Shown here: one piece after another, positions 1-7,819 of the stretch
Numbering within the stretch: the stretch's first letter is position 1
How the letters are laid out: every line of letters starts with the position of its first letter
NCBI GenBank assembly: GCA_023441625.1
Contig: JAEZOA010000113.1
Coordinates: forward strand, 1-27,402
Length of the DNA: 27,402 nt
Source of the DNA: Bacillota bacterium
Lineage (GTDB): Bacteria > Bacillota > Clostridia > Acetivibrionales > DSM-1351
Direction of reading: 5' to 3'
Notes under the pieces: generated by a model
Seen by the model: the letters and a program-made list of their open reading frames with translations, nothing else
Databases searched by the model: none
What the model was told of the DNA's origin: nothing
Position numbers and translations under genes: made by a program

Positions 1-388
1 CACAGATCATCTCTAGTTCTCCGCCAATCAAGTCCATTGCTTCTTGAAGCTCTCTAGCACGAACAGCACTGTAAGCAAAGCCTGCTTCACTACCTATTGC
101 GTTCTGTCCACCTGCACCGTAAGTAGTGATAAGTGCAACAGTTTCAGCGCCCTTTTCGAGTAAGCAGTAAGCCAATAAGGAGTTACGCTCATCATCAGGA
201 TGTGCACCAGTATCCATTATTGTCGATACACCTGTTATTTGTTTGATAGCCATCCACAATTTTTCTGCTCCTCTGTTATTGGAGTTCAGGTTAGTAGCAG
301 AAGCATCCATAGGTGTTGCAATTGATACTGATATTGCGAGAGTTAGAGCAGCTGCGATAGTTCGACAAAGTTTTTTACCAATCTTCAT
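1..388 (-). CDS. PIG-L/LmbE-family N-acetyl-sugar deacetylase, secreted (partial, 3' end outside window)
   Basis: Reading the minus strand from ATG at 388 gives 129 residues before the window edge. Residues 1 to about 30 form a signal peptide: a KKLCR basic start, a hydrophobic AAALTLAISVSIA core and a likely cleavage region near MDASA. Residues 62-67 read AHPDDE, the zinc-binding signature of the PIG-L/LmbE deacetylases, which remove acetyl groups from GlcNAc-type substrates. A TTYGAGGQN segment follows at about 88-96, and a SAVRARELQEAM helix typical of the family at about 107-118. The start is supported by GAGGAGAG (minus strand, about 395-402) roughly 8 nt upstream. The signal peptide implies action outside the membrane, perhaps on wall or environmental amino sugars; the substrate is not deducible. 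Tandem palindromes 78-100 nt upstream resemble a site near the neighbouring ROK gene, suggesting shared control. Confidence 0.85.
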   Translation of the reverse strand, partial: MKIGKKLCRTIAAALTLAISVSIATPMDASATNLNSNNRGAEKLWMAIKQITGVSTIMDTGAHPDDERNSLLAYCLLEKGAETVALITTYGAGGQNAIGSEAGFAYSAVRARELQEAMDLIGGELEMIC

Positions 389-465
389 TTAAATCTCTCC
401 TCTTATTATATATTTCTGTAACCTTTAAGATGTGAACCTTAAAAGATATGCAGACAAATTAAACA

Positions 466-490
466 TTTATTAATAAAGTTTATTAATAAA
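466..490. promoter_or_regulatory. Tandem 12-bp palindromes, candidate ROK operator
   Basis: TTTATTAATAAA, a perfect palindrome, occurs at 466-477 and again at 479-490. It lies upstream of the deacetylase start (388) and just beyond the 3' end of the ROK gene. A one-mismatch version (TTTATTAATTAA) lies at 1752-1763, upstream of the ROK gene itself. ROK repressors such as NagC bind AT-rich palindromic sites, so this is a reasonable operator candidate. Chance is a real alternative in DNA this AT-rich. Confidence 0.4.
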
Positions 491-570
491 TATAAAAATG
501 AGAATAAAGCATAATTTTTAATAAAAACTATATAACCTAAAATATTTTTATTTACTTGAGAAGCTTAATT

Positions 571-1695
571 TTATGACAAGAAAATGTCCTTAATATACTT
601 ACTTGTTATAAGATGTGTTGTACCAATAATACCGGGTTCATCACACTTACGTAAATCAATATTTACATCTAAAGCAGATAATTTTTTAAATTGATCAGAA
701 ACTGACACTAATAATTCTTTTCCCAGCATATCAACAATAATACCACCTAGGACTACTTGATTAACATCAACTATGCTAATTATATTAAATATAGTTCTCC
801 CGAGATGAGGAGCAATATAATCAATAATCTCATTAACATCACACTTGCTTTTAACTCTATTTTCAAAATCCCCAAACTTAGATAATAATGCATGTAGATT
901 TATTAATGATTCCAAAGAACCAGATAATCCTTCAGAAGATTTAAAATTATCATCGTAAACAAGGGAGCCGATTTCTCCAGCTGTAAAATGGTTACCAAAG
1001 CGTAATTTCCCGTCAAGGATAATTCCACTTCCAAGACCGGTACCCAATGAAATGTAAACTAAGTCTTCTTTTTTAAGATTTCTAGTTATATACTCTCCAA
1101 TAGCGGCAGCATTAACATCATTGCAAAAAAAAGTCGAAATTCTTAAGGCTTGCTCAATTTTATTCGTTATATTTTGTAAAGAATAAGTATTATTAACTCC
1201 AACTAGTGGTCCTAATCTTATCTCATTATTATCTAAGTCTACGGCGCCTGGAAGACCAAGACCTATTCCATGAATTTTGTTAATTGGTATTCCAGACTCA
1301 GTTATCAGATTTACTACGTTCTCTATTAATACATGTGTTAACACATATTCAAAGTCATTTCTAACATGGATTGTTTTTTTGAGAATAATTTCACTGCGAA
1401 CATTAACTATTCCCATTTTGAGATAATCACCTTCATACTCAACACCAATAGAGTATGCGAAATTTGGATTGAACTTTAACATCTGGGGTTTCCTGCCAAG
1501 AGCAGACTGACCTTCTCCTACATTAATTATGAAGCCTTTATCACATAGATAGTTTGTAATTTTAAGAACTGTAGGAGCACTTATGCCTGTCAGCTGCGTT
1601 ATTTCGGAACGTGAAATTTCACCAACATTAGCTATTAAATCAAATACTGTTTTTCGATTCATATCTCTTAAATTTGAAGCTATATAAGATTTCAT
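571..1695 (-). CDS. ROK-family transcriptional regulator (NagC/XylR type), zinc motif lost
   Basis: 374 residues. Residues about 14-70 form a MarR-like winged helix (EISRSEITQLTGISAPTV is the helix-turn-helix). The rest is a ROK sugar-kinase fold: GIGLGLPGAV (143-152), CNDVNAAAIGEY with the sugar-binding Asp193, and the phosphate loop SLGTGLGSGII (216-226). Members with this layout are sugar-responsive repressors. Oddly, the GEIGH motif reads GEIGS (Ser244), and the CxCGxxGC zinc-binding cysteines that normally follow are absent: residues 245-262 contain no Cys. Effector binding may therefore differ from classic NagC/Mlc, and kinase activity is unlikely. The gene sits between a sugar deacetylase and a broken sugar-phosphate isomerase, suggesting an amino-sugar regulon. 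The start is ATG at 1695 with a weak upstream GTGAGAT. Confidence 0.9.
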   Translation of the reverse strand: MKSYIASNLRDMNRKTVFDLIANVGEISRSEITQLTGISAPTVLKITNYLCDKGFIINVGEGQSALGRKPQMLKFNPNFAYSIGVEYEGDYLKMGIVNVRSEIILKKTIHVRNDFEYVLTHVLIENVVNLITESGIPINKIHGIGLGLPGAVDLDNNEIRLGPLVGVNNTYSLQNITNKIEQALRISTFFCNDVNAAAIGEYITRNLKKEDLVYISLGTGLGSGIILDGKLRFGNHFTAGEIGSLVYDDNFKSSEGLSGSLESLINLHALLSKFGDFENRVKSKCDVNEIIDYIAPHLGRTIFNIISIVDVNQVVLGGIIVDMLGKELLVSVSDQFKKLSALDVNIDLRKCDEPGIIGTTHLITSKYIKDIFLS

Positions 1696-1751
1696 AATTT
1701 ATCTCACTATACAATATGTATTTTAAATTCAAGAAACATTATTTAAGAACA

Positions 1752-1800
1752 TTTATTAATTAAATTAATTATATAACCGTATTTTGGTTATGTCAACCAT
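1752..1800. promoter_or_regulatory. Inverted repeats between the ROK gene and the SIS remnant
   Basis: In this divergent intergenic region TTTATTAATTAA (1752-1763) matches the palindrome near 466-490 with one mismatch. It is followed by ATAACC (1773-1778), GGTTAT (1786-1791) and AACCAT (1795-1800), so GGTTAT can pair in either direction. These are plausible operator sites for the ROK protein. No convincing -35/-10 pair is assigned, although TTGTATAAT near 1815-1823 could be a -10 box. Confidence 0.35.
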
Positions 1801-1922
1801 CTATTATTTATTTTCTTGTATAATTTCTAGATAGTCTTAATATAACCTCGATTTTAAGCTTCTTTGTGTATTTAACTAGGGCAATAGGTTAAATTAACAG
1901 CAAAAATTACGAGGTGATATTT

Positions 1923-2448
1923 ATGGTAAAGATGTGGGAAGAAATTTTAGAACACTATGAGTGTGACCTACTTTACCGATTCACCACTCGCAGAGGCATC
2001 AAAATATCATCTTTTCTGTGATGCTGGTGTTGAAAAAAGTGTAGCAGCAACAAAGACGTTTACTTCCACAGTATTTCTTTTGATAAACTTTATTGCAAAG
2101 TGGGCGCAAAATGATGAGTTATTGAATGAACTTATACAGACACCTGATATTATGACGAATATATTTACCCAATCAGATGTTATTAAAGAAATAGTACAGA
2201 AGTATAGATTTATGAAGGAATGGTTTGTACTAGCAAGAGGTATTAACTATTCAATTGTTTTAGAAGCTGCTCTAAAAATACAAGAAACTACGTATGTGCG
2301 TGCAAAGGCATTTGCAACTTCTGATTTCCATCATGGGCCTTTTGCAATGGTTGAAAGAGCAGGAATAGGCGGGGGAGTACTTGGAGGTTTATTTGACATA
2401 TATAGTTGGTATATGAATTTTTGGCGAAAAGTGTTTAGTACAAGGTGA
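1923..2448 (+). pseudogene. Broken SIS-domain sugar-phosphate isomerase/deaminase (GlmS C-terminal/AgaS-like)
   Basis: ATG at 1923 follows a good GAGGTGAT ribosome binding site and begins MVKMWEEILEH, like the N terminus of about 350-residue SIS proteins related to the GlmS isomerase domain. The frame is then lost. From about 1975 another frame continues with typical SIS sequence: SPLAEASKYHLFCDAG, VAATKTFTST, ARGINYSIVLEAALKIQETTYVRAKAF and DFHHGPFAMVE. The part expected between these pieces, which would hold the first sugar-phosphate-binding Ser/Thr loops (roughly 100 codons by family length), is missing. After AMVE the reading frame becomes unrelated glycine-rich sequence and stops at 2448, lacking the expected C-terminal part. 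The longest open stretch (1957-2448) has no ribosome binding site. The gene therefore carries an internal deletion with a frame change and a damaged 3' end. Confidence 0.75.
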
Positions 2449-2472
2449 AGAAATTATAATATAGCAGAAGTG

Positions 2473-2560
2473 TGAAAGAACTAGTATAATTAGAAAAGGC
2501 GGACCGAGTCCATGCTAGTATTTTAATGGAGTTTTGTGCCAAATATGGGGCTGGACATAT
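2473..2560 (+). promoter_or_regulatory. Leader element copy 1 (GGACCGAGTCCATGC repeat)
   Basis: This is the first of three copies in the window; the others are at 16132-16038 (minus) and 19598-19687. The core GGACCGAGTCC starts at 2501. GTCCATGC at 2508-2515 can pair with GC-TGGAC at 2550-2556, one A being missing relative to copy 2. Over the core of about 58 nt it differs from copy 2 by two substitutions and one deletion. It precedes the alpha/beta hydrolase start at 2600 by about 43 nt, further than in the other copies. The imperfect stem and greater distance suggest it is partly decayed. Confidence 0.6.
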
Positions 2561-2599
2561 TTATAACAAAAAATGATAAAATATACTATGGAGGTCTTG

Positions 2600-3562
2600 A
2601 TGAAAAAGGTGCTCAAAAAAATAGGGATTGTGTTGCTTATACTGATAATACTGTTCATATTATTTGTTCTGATAAGCTATATAAATCATAAAATACAGCT
2701 TGGAAAAGAGGATGAATTATTTAATAACTCAATTGGTGAGATGGTTGAAGTAAATGGACATTTAATGAATGTATATTGTGAGGGAAAAGGTGACAAAACG
2801 CTGGTATTTATGTCTGGTGGAGGGACTTGTTCGCCTGTGCTGGATTTTAAATCGCTATATTCTTTATTAAGTGATTCATACCGTGTTGTAGTGATTGAAA
2901 AAGCAGGTTATGGGTTTAGTGAAGTTGTCGACGTTGACAGGGATATTGATACCGTTTTGTCGGAAACACGGCAGGCTCTAAAACTTTCAGGAATTGAGGG
3001 ACCTTATGTTCTTTGCCCCCATTCTATGTCGGGAATTGAAGCACTTTATTGGGCTCAAATTTATCCGGAAGAGGTGACAGCAATTGTTGGTCTTGATATG
3101 GCAGTTCCGCAGGCATATGAAAACTATAATATAAGTATGCTCCCGGTGCGATTTGCTTCAGCTGCTGCAAATACTGGTATAATCAGATGGTTTCCTAGTT
3201 TTTCAGAAAGTGATGCTATCAAATATGGCACATTATCTGAAGAGGAAAAGGAGCTTTATAGGACTATATTTTATCGTCGGACAGCTACAGAAACAATGCT
3301 TATTGAGATCGAGGAAATTAAATCAAGTGCTAAAAAAGTAATGGCGGATGGTGCTCCGACTGTTCCTATTCTAATGTTTTTATCGAATGGTCAAAATACA
3401 GGTTGGGATGAGATAACATGGCGAGGATTTCAGAAAAACTATATACAATCCTGTAAAAGTGGAACTCTAGTTGAGCTTAATTGTTCCCACTATGTGCACG
3501 ATATTGAATATGAAAAAATTGCAAAAGAAATTAAAACATATATGACAAACCTTCAAAAATGA
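2600..3562 (+). CDS. Membrane-anchored alpha/beta hydrolase
   Basis: 320 residues. Residues 8-28 form a strongly hydrophobic N-terminal anchor after a KKVLKK start, so the catalytic domain is probably outside the membrane. The fold is seen in LVFMSGGG (68-75, oxyanion region), VVVIEKAGYGFSE (96-108) and the nucleophile elbow CPHSMSG (139-145). The elbow keeps the Ser nucleophile (142) but replaces the usual flanking glycines of GxSxG with Pro and Ser. His297 or His300 (SHYVH) near the C terminus is the likely catalytic His; the acid is unclear. ATG at 2600 is chosen because GGAGG at 2590-2594 lies 5 nt upstream; an in-frame ATG at 2573 has no such site. The substrate is unknown. Leader element copy 1 lies just upstream, and a second, different hydrolase follows after 81 nt. 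Confidence 0.8.
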   Translation: MKKVLKKIGIVLLILIILFILFVLISYINHKIQLGKEDELFNNSIGEMVEVNGHLMNVYCEGKGDKTLVFMSGGGTCSPVLDFKSLYSLLSDSYRVVVIEKAGYGFSEVVDVDRDIDTVLSETRQALKLSGIEGPYVLCPHSMSGIEALYWAQIYPEEVTAIVGLDMAVPQAYENYNISMLPVRFASAAANTGIIRWFPSFSESDAIKYGTLSEEEKELYRTIFYRRTATETMLIEIEEIKSSAKKVMADGAPTVPILMFLSNGQNTGWDEITWRGFQKNYIQSCKSGTLVELNCSHYVHDIEYEKIAKEIKTYMTNLQK

Positions 3563-3643
3563 AGTTGTTAAATAATATAACCAGTTTACTAATTCTAATT
3601 TGCTAATTCTAAGGAATGGTAAAAATATTGTTGTGGAGGACTT

Positions 3644-4582
3644 ATGCATAGTAAAAAAAATATACTATTAAAAGCATCACGCATTGGCTTGTCTATTTTA
3701 TCTTTAGGATTTGCCAATTACATAGTTCAAAAGAAAGTAGCAAAAAAAACAAGGTTGAATTGGGTTAATGATAATAATTTTATGAAAATTAATGGTGTAA
3801 ATACTCATGTTATGATTAAAGGAGAAGGTGAACCACTATTATTAATTCATGGAAGTCAAATGAATTTATATGATTGGAGAGAAAATATAGATTTCTTTTC
3901 AAAGTATTATAAGGTCATTGCGTTTGATATGTTGGGTTGTGGTTTCACAGATAAGCCTAAAATCAAGTATACTGTTGATGATTTTGCAGATTTTATAAAT
4001 GATGTAATGAAGCATTTTGAAATTAGTAAAGCATCATTCGTTGGAAGTTCTTGGGGTGGAGGACATGTACTTTTGTTTGCTCTAAAATATCCTGATAAGG
4101 TTGATAAGTTAATACTATCTTCTCCGTGCGGATTTAAGCATGAACGTCATCTTGTAGATAGAGTACTAGCCACACCTATTCTTGGTCAATATGCCGTGGC
4201 TGTATTTAATTCAAGAGCAACAATAAGAGCACAATTGGAGAGAGCTGTTGGAGACAAGAATTTTGTAGATGAGCAATTTGTAGATTCGGTGTTTGTACCA
4301 CTATATACTCAGGGTGCAGTAAATTCTACTGCTAAGGCATATCAAAATGAGAATTTTAACTTTGTAGAAACAAACCTAGAGAAAATCCATGCACATACAT
4401 TATTAGTATGGGGCGAGAAAGATGCAATACATCCTAGATGGATGATGGATGAAATGCATAGAAGAATTAAACAAAATGAATTATATATAATTGAAAATGC
4501 AGGTCATTTGCCTCATGAGGAAATGCCTCAATTATTTAACAAAAAGTCTATAGAGTTTTTAAGGGGAGCTACCGACTTCTAA
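3644..4582 (+). CDS. Alpha/beta hydrolase (classical GxSxG)
   Basis: 312 residues of a standard alpha/beta hydrolase: LLLIHGSQMN (66-74, oxyanion-hole HG), FDMLGCGFTDKP (94-105), nucleophile elbow VGSSWGGG with Ser136, catalytic Asp260 in GEKDAIHP and His288 in NAGHLPHEEMP. Residues 10-28 are moderately hydrophobic and may act as an anchor. The closest general group is the hydrolases acting on small esters, C-C bonds or epoxides; the real substrate cannot be read from the sequence. GTGGAGGAC about 6 nt upstream supports the ATG at 3644. It probably shares a transcript with the hydrolase at 2600. Its TAA overlaps the adenine deaminase stop codon on the other strand, so there is no room for a terminator between the two genes. 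Confidence 0.85.
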   Translation: MHSKKNILLKASRIGLSILSLGFANYIVQKKVAKKTRLNWVNDNNFMKINGVNTHVMIKGEGEPLLLIHGSQMNLYDWRENIDFFSKYYKVIAFDMLGCGFTDKPKIKYTVDDFADFINDVMKHFEISKASFVGSSWGGGHVLLFALKYPDKVDKLILSSPCGFKHERHLVDRVLATPILGQYAVAVFNSRATIRAQLERAVGDKNFVDEQFVDSVFVPLYTQGAVNSTAKAYQNENFNFVETNLEKIHAHTLLVWGEKDAIHPRWMMDEMHRRIKQNELYIIENAGHLPHEEMPQLFNKKSIEFLRGATDF

Positions 4583-6282
4583 TCAACTAAAAATTGACCC
4601 TTAAGCACATCGAATACCCCTCTGGCAGTGATTCTTACTTCTGGTATAACTGGTAATGCTAAAAAAGACAGGGTGATAAATGGGTCAATATCATCCTTCA
4701 CTCCCATTTGATGGGCTTTCTGAATCATTTTCTTTAGTTTTTCATTAATAAGCCTATGGGGTTCAGTGCTTATAAGGCCCATAATTTCTAGTTGTAATGT
4801 CATGAATTTTTTTCCATTCTCGAAAATAGTATATCCACCACCACAAGCTATCAACTCTTGAATGGCTAATAGCATATCTTGGTCATTATCCCCTATAACT
4901 ATGAGATTATGTGAATCATGACAAACTGTTGAGGCTATAGCACCGTTTTTTATAGAGAAACCTTTTACAATACCAATCCCTTTTTTGCCAGTTGCATGAT
5001 GTCTTTCAAATACGGCTACTTTATTATAGACCTCATCAGCAACAAATAGCTCTCCTTGAACTTTAACTTTTTCTACATTTCTTTGAGTAAGTATTTGTCC
5101 TCCGATAATATTAATAATAGACGTTTCGTTTGATTTTAATTTCATATTTAAGCTGTTTTGGCTTATTAACCCTATATTGACAGTTTTTAGTAAAGTGCTA
5201 TCAAAGGGCTTTGCCATAATGGAGGAATCCTTTTTAATCTCTTTCCCTTTATAAAACACTTTCTCCACAGTAAAATTATTCAAATCAGATAAAATTACTA
5301 AATCCGCTTGATAACCTGGCGCAATTGCTCCTATATTTTTTAATGAATAACATCTTGCGGTATTAATTGTTGCAATTTTAATAGCTTCAATTGGATTTAA
5401 TCCCAAAGATATAGCTTTTTTTACATTAAAACTGATGTGTCCCATATTATCTATTTCTTCTATATGTTTATCGTCTGTACAAAATGACAGTTTATCTGTA
5501 GGAATCTGGTTTTTAACAATTCCATTAATAATTGCTTCTAAATTCTTCGCAGCAGTACCCTCTCTAACAAGAATTTGCATTCCATTTCTCATTTCAAGTA
5601 ATGCAGTATCAAAATCGCAACACTCATGATCCGTTTTGATTCCAGCCAAACTGTAGCATGCTGTTTGTTTATCGTTCAGGTAGCCTGCGTGACCATCAAT
5701 AATCCTATCTTGAAATAGGTTCAATTTTTTAATCATTTTTGTTTCTGCAGCTAACACCGCTTGGCAGTCCATTACTTCACCTAAGCCTAAAATTCTGGGA
5801 TTACCTAAATACTCTTGCATATCTGTAGCACTTATCGTATATCCATTATCTTCAAAATCTGTTGATGGAACACAAGAAGGCATCATTACAAATACATTTG
5901 CTTGTGAAGCCTCTGTTTGTTCAAGAATAAAATCAATTCCTTTTTTTCCTGCCACATTTGCAGCTTCATGTGGATCAACTATAAAAGTAGTGGTTCCATG
6001 TAAACCTGCACTATGTATTAATTGTGCAGGTAATACAAGTGTAGATTCTAAATGGAGATGAGAATCGATTAATCCTGGGCATATATACTTTCCTTCTACA
6101 TCAATTTCATTTTTACCATGATACTCTCCAAAACCAACAATTATACCATCTTCAATTGCAATATCACCTTTGATTATTTCATTTGAAAATACATTTAGTA
6201 TAAAACCATTTTTTAAGACCAAATCAGCTTTTTCAAGTCCCAAGGAAATATCAGACATTTTTTTTGTATATTTATAATTCAT
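4579..6282 (-). CDS. ade: Adenine deaminase
   Basis: 567 residues, close to the usual 570-600 of bacterial AdeC/Ade. The enzyme hydrolyses adenine to hypoxanthine and ammonia in the cytoplasm for purine salvage. Amidohydrolase motifs are clear: GLIDSHLHLEST with metal ligands His75 and His77, VDPHEAANV (103-110), a DGHAGYLND segment, KTDHECCD and FCTDDKH. The C-terminal adenine-deaminase domain includes ATVCHDSHNLIVIG and ACGGGYTIFENGK. The start is set at ATG 6282 because GGGTGAT precedes it by 4-5 nt; the open frame extends to 6390 but that extension has no family likeness. The stop codon overlaps that of the convergent hydrolase (shared bases 4579-4582). The DUF116 gene ends 108 nt upstream on the same strand and may be co-transcribed. 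Confidence 0.93.
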   Translation of the reverse strand: MNYKYTKKMSDISLGLEKADLVLKNGFILNVFSNEIIKGDIAIEDGIIVGFGEYHGKNEIDVEGKYICPGLIDSHLHLESTLVLPAQLIHSAGLHGTTTFIVDPHEAANVAGKKGIDFILEQTEASQANVFVMMPSCVPSTDFEDNGYTISATDMQEYLGNPRILGLGEVMDCQAVLAAETKMIKKLNLFQDRIIDGHAGYLNDKQTACYSLAGIKTDHECCDFDTALLEMRNGMQILVREGTAAKNLEAIINGIVKNQIPTDKLSFCTDDKHIEEIDNMGHISFNVKKAISLGLNPIEAIKIATINTARCYSLKNIGAIAPGYQADLVILSDLNNFTVEKVFYKGKEIKKDSSIMAKPFDSTLLKTVNIGLISQNSLNMKLKSNETSIINIIGGQILTQRNVEKVKVQGELFVADEVYNKVAVFERHHATGKKGIGIVKGFSIKNGAIASTVCHDSHNLIVIGDNDQDMLLAIQELIACGGGYTIFENGKKFMTLQLEIMGLISTEPHRLINEKLKKMIQKAHQMGVKDDIDPFITLSFLALPVIPEVRITARGVFDVLKGQFLVD

Positions 6283-6390
6283 TTTTATCACCCAATTATA
6301 TTGTATACTATTTTTCGTATTTATAAAAAGGTAAAAATAGCTTTGTTCTAATTTTTTGACGGTGCAAATGGAGAGTGGTGGAAAAATCAA

Positions 6391-7566
6391 TTAGTCTATA
6401 TTCGAGGAGATATTTAGTATTTTTTTTAACCTGTTAAAATTAATCTCGGTAGGTATGCCCTCTCTGCTCCAATGATTCTTGCAGCCGCAATAATCCAACA
6501 GCACACACTGGGCAGGGATGCCCATATCGTTTAGCATCCAGCCGCCCGAAATAAGATTGAGCACACATGCAATTCCTACTACACCTGTTTCGCATGATAG
6601 TAAACCTTTGTCTGTTTTCGTTGATGATATTGATGATTCATGGGGGAACATAGATATCATAAAGCCTTCCTTAGTACCAAGCTTAGTAAGTGTGTTAACA
6701 CTGCACTGCTCAGTGCATCCGATGCACTGCAAAGTACTTTCTGACTTTCTCGCTTTGCATTTATCGGCAGAAAGCAAACGCATACACGCGGGCAACATTA
6801 TCAGTTTTCGCTTTGTTTTAATAAAAGCCTTTCTATATGCTCTGTTCATTATTTCAGCACCAACCATATTCATATGGTATTCTGATCTTCTACGTCCACA
6901 GAATATGACATCCTCGTGCCAGTACCGTCCTGTGCGTATTTCATTGAGATATCTTTCCACATTAGAGGTGTACTTGCCAAGAACCTCTTCGCTACGAATT
7001 TCAAACCAAGCAGCAAGTGTTATTGTAGTGGCTATTATATCTGAGGCTTTTTTACTATTAAGGGCTTTAAGATACTCCTGCCAATTTCTTAACCTTTTAA
7101 CTTCTCTTTGGAAATCACCTGTAGCATCAAGCCAATTTAATAGCTTTTCCATCTGCTCAAGTGTTGGGTCAAGTATAAACATATTGTCATACAAATCAGG
7201 AGATAGAAAAACAGTGGCCATAATTCCACGTATAAAATCAATACCAGGTTTAAGCTTTCCACCCTGTTCACGCAATTTTACAAGCCCTGTAAGCAGTTGC
7301 CTTGGTACTGCATTGAGTCCAAAGGCATCTCCACTGTATATTTTCCATAAAGTCCCTAATGCGAGTAGCTCAAAACAGTATTCTGCCTTTGAACAAATCT
7401 TTAATTTCGAGTTGCCTTCACAATAAGCTGTATATTTTTCTACTATTAAGCCAATAAGATTTTCCATTTCAGAAACAACTTCATCAGTATAGCTTTCTAT
7501 GTCATGATAATACTGCTCTGAGTCAATATTATCAGTGCTTCTTAGTGAATAAGTTACTGCGTACAT
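6391..7566 (-). CDS. DUF116-domain cysteine-rich protein
   Basis: 391 residues. The C-terminal part from about 255 fits DUF116: LPACMRLL (258-265), a cysteine cluster C261, C270, CxxC at 281/284 and C288, GIAC (331-334) in a VVGIAC strand, GIPAQCVLLDYCGCKNHW (349-366) and C360/C362. The pattern suggests metal or Fe-S binding, but no member function is firmly known. The N-terminal 250 residues are helical, without a motif I can name, and contain few membrane-like stretches. GGGG about 9 nt before the ATG at 7566 serves as ribosome binding site. The gene lies directly upstream of adenine deaminase on the same strand. A 302-codon open frame on the opposite strand is a shadow of this gene. Confidence 0.75.
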   Translation of the reverse strand: MYAVTYSLRSTDNIDSEQYYHDIESYTDEVVSEMENLIGLIVEKYTAYCEGNSKLKICSKAEYCFELLALGTLWKIYSGDAFGLNAVPRQLLTGLVKLREQGGKLKPGIDFIRGIMATVFLSPDLYDNMFILDPTLEQMEKLLNWLDATGDFQREVKRLRNWQEYLKALNSKKASDIIATTITLAAWFEIRSEEVLGKYTSNVERYLNEIRTGRYWHEDVIFCGRRRSEYHMNMVGAEIMNRAYRKAFIKTKRKLIMLPACMRLLSADKCKARKSESTLQCIGCTEQCSVNTLTKLGTKEGFMISMFPHESSISSTKTDKGLLSCETGVVGIACVLNLISGGWMLNDMGIPAQCVLLDYCGCKNHWSREGIPTEINFNRLKKILNISSNID

Positions 7567-7747
7567 AGGATATATCCCCTTTAATTAATTATTTTTCTAT
7601 TATTATACATATATGATACGCAAATTCGACAAAAAAGTCTAAATCCTCTCCATATCTACAACAATGATTCGAGAGCTTTCGAAACTTTAACCAAACTCTC
7701 GGCAGAAGTGTTACATTTTTTAAAACATATCACTGAAAATACATATA

Positions 7748-7776
7748 TTGACATTTATATCGATATGACTTAATAT
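7748..7776 (+). promoter_or_regulatory. Sigma-A-type promoter for the 7820 gene
   Basis: A consensus TTGACA (7748-7753) is followed after 17 bp by TAATAT (7771-7776). Transcription would start near 7783, about 40-50 nt before the reading frame. It is one of the best promoter matches in the window. Confidence 0.65.
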
Positions 7777-7819
7777 CATTTCATAAATATTAGTCCCAGA
7801 ATTTAGATATTAAACAGAA

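Noticed and set aside
2500..2560. Conserved leader peptide in all three element copies
   Set aside because: The frame is broken in copies 1 and 2 by a missing base; only the pairing arms are kept in all three.
6283..6390. Extension of adenine deaminase to 6390
   Set aside because: A start at 6282 has a ribosome binding site and matches the family length; the extension is low-complexity.
6518..7426. Long open frame of 302 codons on the plus strand
   Set aside because: It is antisense to the DUF116 gene, which has family motifs, a cysteine pattern and a ribosome binding site; the plus-strand translation resembles no family.
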